From JAENZQ01 sp964553505 (GTDB lineage: Bacteria > Bacillota > Clostridia > Peptostreptococcales > JAAYPU01): 19,145 bases of DNA. The notes under the pieces are model-generated. The model was not told the origin of the DNA. It was given only the letters and a program-made list of their open reading frames with translations, and searched no databases. The stretch spans positions 1-19,145 of the forward strand of contig CAZKKX010000034.1 in the NCBI GenBank assembly GCA_964553505.1, read 5' to 3'. The position numbers and the translations under genes were made by a program. Shown one piece after another: positions 15,324 to 19,145 of the stretch (position 1 is its first letter; the number at the start of each line of letters is the position of its first letter).

Positions 15324-15986
15324 ATGAACAGTTATATAAAAGAGTTTCACAATTCACTCTCCACCTCATTATTTGAAGATATAAGAGAAAATATACTAAG
15401 CGGAAAATATCAGGCCGGAGAGAAAATCACTGAAAATAGAGTTTGTCAGGAATTTGGTGTAAGCCGCACCCCTGTTCGCGAAGCTTTTAAACAACTTGAG
15501 TTAGAAGGATTAATTACAAACATACCCAACAGAGGTGCTTATGTTTTAGGTTTTTCTAAACGGGATATACAAGATATCTATGAAATAAGAAAAGCCGTTG
15601 AAATCATAGCAATCAAATGGGCCATTGAACGAATAGACAGTGATGAGCTAAGCGAACTTCAGGAGGCATACGATTTAATGGAATTTTATACCATGAAAAA
15701 TGAACAGGGGAAGATGATGGAAACAAATACCCGCTTTCATGAAATAATATACAAATCCACCCGCAGCAGATTTTTAGAGCAGATATTAAAGTCTTATCAG
15801 ATTTACATTTATAAAACAAAAAAAGTTGCATTGCAATCAGAAGCTTACTTGCAAGATGTCTTAGAAGAACATAAAAGAATATTAACTTCCATATATAATA
15901 AAGACTTTTCTGAAGGCGAAAAAGCTGTTTTTCAACATATATCCAATGCTCAAAAAAGAGCAGAAAACAACCTTCCGCTTTTTTAG
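15324..15986 (+). CDS. GntR-family transcriptional regulator with FCD ligand domain
   Basis: A 220-residue repressor-type regulator. The N-terminal winged helix (about 10-77) contains the GntR signature ENRVCQEFGVSRTPVREAFK and the wing NRGAYVLGF. The FCD domain (about 85-212) has the metal-site residues N135 and H139 (NTRFH), H183 (EEHKRI) and H205 (FQHIS); the first position is often Asp in the family. FCD domains usually bind a carboxylate around the metal, which would suit citrate or a related acid. The open frame begins at a TTG nine bases earlier, but GAGG at 15311-15314 is nine bases from the ATG at 15324, which is preferred. Being the last gene of the aconitase operon, it probably controls that operon through the inverted repeat at 12173-12194. 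Confidence 0.88.
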   Translation: MNSYIKEFHNSLSTSLFEDIRENILSGKYQAGEKITENRVCQEFGVSRTPVREAFKQLELEGLITNIPNRGAYVLGFSKRDIQDIYEIRKAVEIIAIKWAIERIDSDELSELQEAYDLMEFYTMKNEQGKMMETNTRFHEIIYKSTRSRFLEQILKSYQIYIYKTKKVALQSEAYLQDVLEEHKRILTSIYNKDFSEGEKAVFQHISNAQKRAENNLPLF

Positions 15987-16097
15987 AATAAACCATATTA
16001 CCAAAATAATTATCTGTAGTAGCAACATTACATAAACAGGTTTGTGATGCCATAAGGCTTGCTATAGCCTATTATAAAAATCAAATAAGTATTTAAC

Positions 16098-16130
16098 GCT
16101 AAAAAGTCTTGAAATTCAAGACTTTTTAGC
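16098..16130. terminator. Bidirectional terminator between convergent genes
   Basis: A perfect inverted repeat with 16-base arms and a single central base (left arm GCTAAAAAGTCTTGAA). The A run before the stem on one side and the T run on the other give a terminator in both directions. It serves the GntR gene from the left and the VOC-fold gene from the right. The remainder of the gap 15987-16177 shows no gene. Confidence 0.85.
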
Positions 16131-16177
16131 AGGTTTAATTATGTAATTTTGTGCGTTTTTTTGCTCAAAATATTAAA

Positions 16178-16975
16178 TCATAAGCTTAAATCATAAATAA
16201 TGTGTATTTTGTTCCCATCGGGATCTTCTATCCATTCTTCATCCAATGAATTATCTTTTAGTGGTCTCCTAAACACTAAATGCTCATAGCCATTTCCATA
16301 TTTAAGAACATGCTGTCGTTCTCGCTCGGTAATAAACGAACCCTTTAAGTTTTCATTATCAATATCTGGTATCTCTTTTATTAGAATACCTGCCGATTCA
16401 TTAACCGATTCATCTGCATTTCCGAGTAAAGACACCCTATTTCTTAAACTGCATTTTTGATCCACATACTTCTTTGTTAGCCCAAGCGCAGTTTCATAAA
16501 GTGCCAATGCTTTTTCATATTGACTCGTTAACAAACATAATTCTTTTAACATAACCTTTTCGTTATCCATAGGTCTACAGGAAAGATATGTTCTTTTCTG
16601 GATATAATTAAATATTTTAATAAGCATACCCTCTTCATCCAAAAGACCAAACTGGTAAATGCCCTCTTTTTCCTTCGGTTTCCAGACAATCCGCATGTTT
16701 TTGTTTTCCATATCCTTATAGGCTTCATATATATTTTCGACTTTTAAGCTGATGCTGTTAATGCTTCCTTTTCTCTTGGTGAAATATTTTTCTTCAATCA
16801 TCAAAGGGTTTTCAATTAATTCTAATACTACTTTGCTTCCGGTATTTAAAAAAGCAACCCTATGTACTTCGTTATCAAATATTTTAATTAATTCACAACC
16901 CAAACCCTGATAAAAATCAAGACTCTTATGTAGATTTCTACAACACAATCCAAAATGATAAAGCCGATACGTCAT
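16178..16975 (-). CDS. Two-domain VOC-fold (glyoxalase/bleomycin-resistance-like) protein
   Basis: A 265-residue cytoplasmic protein with two VOC modules. The first spans about 1-118 (YHFGLCCRNLHKSLDFYQGLGCELI at the start, then LDEEGMLIKIF at the end). The second spans about 128-265 (LTSQYEKALALYETALGLT, ending with EDPDGNKIHIIYD). VOC proteins hold a metal between beta-alpha-beta-beta-beta modules and include isomerases, dioxygenases and resistance proteins; the substrate here is unknown. The frame continues 17 codons upstream to a GTG, but AGGAG eight bases before the ATG at 16973-16975, and a promoter lying within that extension, support the shorter form. It is a single-gene unit facing the GntR terminator. 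Confidence 0.75.
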   Translation of the reverse strand: MTYRLYHFGLCCRNLHKSLDFYQGLGCELIKIFDNEVHRVAFLNTGSKVVLELIENPLMIEEKYFTKRKGSINSISLKVENIYEAYKDMENKNMRIVWKPKEKEGIYQFGLLDEEGMLIKIFNYIQKRTYLSCRPMDNEKVMLKELCLLTSQYEKALALYETALGLTKKYVDQKCSLRNRVSLLGNADESVNESAGILIKEIPDIDNENLKGSFITERERQHVLKYGNGYEHLVFRRPLKDNSLDEEWIEDPDGNKIHIIYDLSL

Positions 16976-17009
16976 ATCAATATCTCCTAACACGTTTAAG
17001 GTTACTTCA

Positions 17010-17039
17010 ATCTTACTATCAAGCACTATATCCTGTCAA
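17010..17039 (-). promoter_or_regulatory. Promoter of the VOC-fold gene
   Basis: On the minus strand TTGACA (17034-17039), an 18-bp spacer and TAAGAT (17010-17015). The start would be near 17003, some 28 bases before the chosen ATG at 16975 and inside the longer open frame, which argues against the upstream GTG start. Confidence 0.6.
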
Positions 17040-17175
17040 AATTTTTTTAAATATCCTTTTATGTTTTTGTTTAAGAATAAAGTAAACTCTAATGGAAAAT
17101 TTAATATTGAATTATTAAAATAATATATGCATCCCTGTTATTTTTCAACAAATGATGGAAAAGAATAAATATTGG

Positions 17176-17203
17176 TTGATTTAAATTTCATAAATGGTAT
17201 AAT
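17176..17203 (+). promoter_or_regulatory. Promoter of the dnaJ-clpB operon
   Basis: TTGATT (17176-17181), 16 bp, consensus TATAAT (17198-17203). Transcription would start near 17210, immediately before a CtsR-like operator. The gap between the VOC and dnaJ genes (16976-17250) otherwise holds only AT-rich sequence. Confidence 0.65.
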
Positions 17204-17211
17204 AAATTTAA

Positions 17212-17228
17212 GGTCAAAGAAAGTCTAA
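17212..17228 (+). promoter_or_regulatory. CtsR-like heptad operator upstream of dnaJ
   Basis: GGTCAAA, three bases (GAA), AGTCTAA: a direct repeat that matches the CtsR consensus (RGTCAAA-NAN-RGTCAAA) with one mismatch in the second heptad. It sits just after the predicted transcription start, where CtsR sites usually lie. CtsR represses clp genes in Firmicutes. No CIRCE element for HrcA was seen. Confidence 0.65.
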
Positions 17229-17250
17229 ACCAAAAAAGAGGTGGTTTTGT

Positions 17251-18198
17251 ATGAAATATAAAGATTATTATAATATTCTCGGGGTTGAAAAAAAAGCATC
17301 TCAAGACGACATCAAAAAAGCATATAGGAAACTGGCAAAAAAATATCACCCGGATATGAATAAAAACAATCCAAAATCTGAAGAAAAATTCAAAGAGCTC
17401 AATGAGGCTTTTGAAGTGCTTAGTGATAAGGAAAAACGTAAAAAGTATGATATGTTCGGTCAGTCGGGAAACTTTCATCAAGGAATGGATTTTGATCCTT
17501 CCCAATATAGTTCACAATTTGATTTTGGAAATTTCGGTGGTGGTCGTACATATACCTATACTACTGGTAATAGTGATTTCAGTGATTTTTTCAACATGTT
17601 TTTTGGCGGTAACGTACACCAGGGCACTTCCTTTGATTTTGGCGATATTTTTAACCGAACCGGCACTAATACCGGAAGAAATATTAAAGGTCAGGATATT
17701 GAATCAGAAATTCAAATCAGCATTTACGAAGCCTTTCATGGTGTTAAAAAGCAATTTATGCTGGATACAGGAGTATCAAAACAATCTATATCGGTATCTA
17801 TTCCAAAAGGAATCACATCAGGACAGAAAATTAAACTTAAAGGTCAAGGAACACCCGGACCTTCAGGAGAAAAAGGAGATTTGTATCTTAAAGTAATTAT
17901 TAATAAACATGGTAAGTTTACAATGAATCATCTTGATGTTCATACGACCATTGACATATTTCCATGGGAGGCATATTTCGGTGCCGAAAAAGTTATTGAA
18001 ACCTTAGATGAAAAGATAAAGCTTAAAATTCCACCAAAAATTCAAAACGGGAAAAAAATCAAAGTTCCTTTGAAAGGATATCGAGATATGAAAGGAAATA
18101 CAGGTAATCTTTTTGTAGAAATAAGAATCATTAATCCTTCTTCCCTCCCTCCGGAGGCTGAAGAAGCATATGAAAAACTAAGAAACTTTATGAAATAA
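17251..18198 (+). CDS. DnaJ-like co-chaperone without zinc finger (CbpA/DnaJ class B type)
   Basis: A 315-residue Hsp40 that would deliver substrates to DnaK and stimulate its ATPase. The J domain covers about 1-70 with the essential HPD at 33-35 (KKYHPDMNK). A Gly/Phe-rich linker follows to about 145 (FDFGNFGGGRTY, FFNMFFGGN). Two C-terminal beta domains begin at KGQDIESEIQISIYEAFHGV and contain IPKGITSGQKIKLKGQG. There are no cysteines, so the four CxxCxGxG zinc repeats of canonical DnaJ are absent; the housekeeping dnaJ is presumably elsewhere. The ATG has AAGAGGTGG upstream. clpB follows 120 bp later on the same strand without an obvious terminator, so the pair probably forms one CtsR-controlled disaggregation unit. 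Confidence 0.9.
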   Translation: MKYKDYYNILGVEKKASQDDIKKAYRKLAKKYHPDMNKNNPKSEEKFKELNEAFEVLSDKEKRKKYDMFGQSGNFHQGMDFDPSQYSSQFDFGNFGGGRTYTYTTGNSDFSDFFNMFFGGNVHQGTSFDFGDIFNRTGTNTGRNIKGQDIESEIQISIYEAFHGVKKQFMLDTGVSKQSISVSIPKGITSGQKIKLKGQGTPGPSGEKGDLYLKVIINKHGKFTMNHLDVHTTIDIFPWEAYFGAEKVIETLDEKIKLKIPPKIQNGKKIKVPLKGYRDMKGNTGNLFVEIRIINPSSLPPEAEEAYEKLRNFMK

Positions 18199-18203
18199 CT
18201 GAA

Positions 18204-18245
18204 GGTTTATGGTTTAAGATTTAGGATTTAAGGTTAAAGGTAAAA
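18204..18245 (+). repeat. Six degenerate tandem heptamers between dnaJ and clpB
   Basis: Starting six bases after the dnaJ stop codon the sequence reads as six consecutive 7-base units: GGTTTAT, GGTTTAA, GATTTAG, GATTTAA, GGTTAAA, GGTAAAA. The consensus is GGTTTAA. It runs directly into a weak stem-loop (AAAATTTTTG and CAAAATTTT, 18242-18266). It is non-coding and its role is unknown; it may be a slippage-born repeat. Confidence 0.55.
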
Positions 18246-18318
18246 TTTTTGCTTAAACAAAATTTTCTGTCCTTAATTTCATGATCATTAACTCTTAATT
18301 GCTTATGGAGGTGTTATT

Positions 18319-19145
18319 ATGAATTTTGAAAAATATACGGAAAAATCAAGACAAGCGGTTTCTTTGGCACAGGAAATTGCCATAAAAAAAGAAAATCAAC
18401 AAATTGAAGGAGAGCATCTGCACCTTGCCCTTCTATTACAGGAAGAAGGTTTGATTCCCAAGCTCCTGCAATTTATGGGAGAAAATTTGTCCATTATTAC
18501 CAATGATGTTGAAAAAGAAGTAGAAAAATTTCCAAAGGTTTACGGGCATGACTCTTCAATATTTGCAACAAGACGTTTTAATAAACTTTTATTGGATGCT
18601 GAAGATATATCAAAAAAATTCAAAGATGAATATGTAGGCGTAGAACATCTTTACTTATCTTTACTTGACGAGAGAAACACACCTTCCGAAAAGGTATTCA
18701 AAAGTTTTAACATCAACAGAGAAAGATTTCTTGAAGCCCTTACAAAAATAAGAGGTAATCAAAGAATAACCAACCAAAACCCAGAGGAAAACTACGATGT
18801 CTTGAATAAATACGGGCGAGATTTGGTTGATTTAGCACGCAAAGGTAAACTGGATCCTGTTATTGGAAGAGACTCGGAAATCAGACATACGATTCAGATT
18901 TTGTCCCGCAGAACAAAGAATAATCCGGTTCTGATCGGTGAACCGGGAGTTGGTAAAACTGCCATTGCTGAAGGACTTGCTCAACGAATTCTTAATGGTG
19001 ACGTGCCTGAAGGATTAAAAAATAAAACTATTTTTGCTCTGGATATGGGTGCATTAGTAGCAGGTGCAAAATTCAGAGGAGAATTTGAAGAAAGACTTAA
19101 ATCTGTCTTGAATGAAATCGAAAAATCAGAAGGACAAATCATTCT
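18319..19145 (+). CDS. clpB: ATP-dependent disaggregase ClpB, N-terminal part (runs off the right edge)
   Basis: ClpB is the Hsp100 AAA+ hexamer that pulls proteins out of aggregates with DnaK and DnaJ. Only the first 275 codons are present. The N-terminal Clp-N domain (about 1-150) shows its two repeats, starting MNFEKYTEKSRQAVSLAQEIA with EGEHLHLALL, then VGVEHLYLSLL. The first AAA+ domain begins with GRDLVDLARKGKLDPVIGRDSEIR and has Walker A GEPGVGKT at 207-214. The substrate pore-loop segment GAKFRGEFEERL follows. The spacing between N domain and AAA+ suits ClpB rather than ClpC, but the diagnostic middle domain lies beyond the window. The ATG at 18319 has GGAGGTG five bases upstream. It follows the zinc-less DnaJ in a probable operon. 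Confidence 0.9.
   Translation, partial: MNFEKYTEKSRQAVSLAQEIAIKKENQQIEGEHLHLALLLQEEGLIPKLLQFMGENLSIITNDVEKEVEKFPKVYGHDSSIFATRRFNKLLLDAEDISKKFKDEYVGVEHLYLSLLDERNTPSEKVFKSFNINRERFLEALTKIRGNQRITNQNPEENYDVLNKYGRDLVDLARKGKLDPVIGRDSEIRHTIQILSRRTKNNPVLIGEPGVGKTAIAEGLAQRILNGDVPEGLKNKTIFALDMGALVAGAKFRGEFEERLKSVLNEIEKSEGQII

Noticed and set aside
15613..16053. Minus-strand open frame of 146 codons opposite the GntR gene
   Set aside because: The GntR/FCD protein on the plus strand is unambiguous; this frame lacks a ribosome site and a recognisable domain.
17027..17250. CIRCE/HrcA element upstream of dnaJ
   Set aside because: No TTAGCACTC-N9-GAGTGCTAA sequence is present in the promoter region; a CtsR-like site is.

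Overview
The window is AT-rich chromosomal DNA (about one third G+C by eye) from an anaerobic low-GC Firmicute, most likely a member of the Clostridia. The evidence is strong AGGAGG-type ribosome sites on most genes, an adenosylcobalamin-dependent ribonucleotide reductase, an [FeFe]-hydrogenase-like iron-sulfur protein, a fermentation-type beta-keto acid cleavage enzyme and CtsR/NrdR-style operators. A run of 10 N inside one gene shows that this is a draft or metagenomic scaffold. No tRNA, rRNA, CRISPR array, insertion sequence or phage gene was seen.

Layout. Bases 1-2689 hold a terminator for a gene off the left edge, then fabI and pepF on the minus strand (pepF first, fabI 37 bp behind it). 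Bases 2857-5043 hold two plus-strand genes: a ferredoxin/H-cluster-like protein and glutamate racemase (murI), closed by a strong terminator. Bases 5082-8590 are a minus-strand run of less familiar genes: an FGGY sugar kinase, two paralogous acidic proteins of unknown family and a four-helix membrane protein. A perfect 38-bp palindrome separates the kinase from the first unknown gene. Bases 8745-11099 encode the class II ribonucleotide reductase, with two NrdR-box-like palindromes spaced exactly 31 bp apart over its promoter and ribosome site.

Bases 11234-15986 form a metabolic locus. A BKACE-family enzyme faces away from an aconitase - isocitrate dehydrogenase - GntR/FCD regulator operon. 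The operon has a near-consensus promoter with an inverted repeat over its -10/+1 region, a likely site for the regulator encoded at its end. Aconitase and isocitrate dehydrogenase would take citrate to 2-oxoglutarate; the BKACE enzyme makes acetoacetate and an acyl-CoA from a beta-keto acid plus acetyl-CoA.

Bases 16178-19145 hold a two-domain VOC-fold protein on the minus strand, then a stress operon on the plus strand: a zinc-finger-less DnaJ (CbpA type) and clpB, which runs off the right edge. A CtsR-like heptad operator sits at the predicted transcription start of dnaJ.

Several starts were moved from the longest open frame to an internal ATG because that is where the ribosome site points (FGGY kinase, BKACE, GntR, VOC and one unknown protein). 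No intergenic stretch exceeds 300 bases. Nothing here is a clear-cut new defence or mobile system; the most interesting items are regulatory architectures and the uncharacterised proteins.
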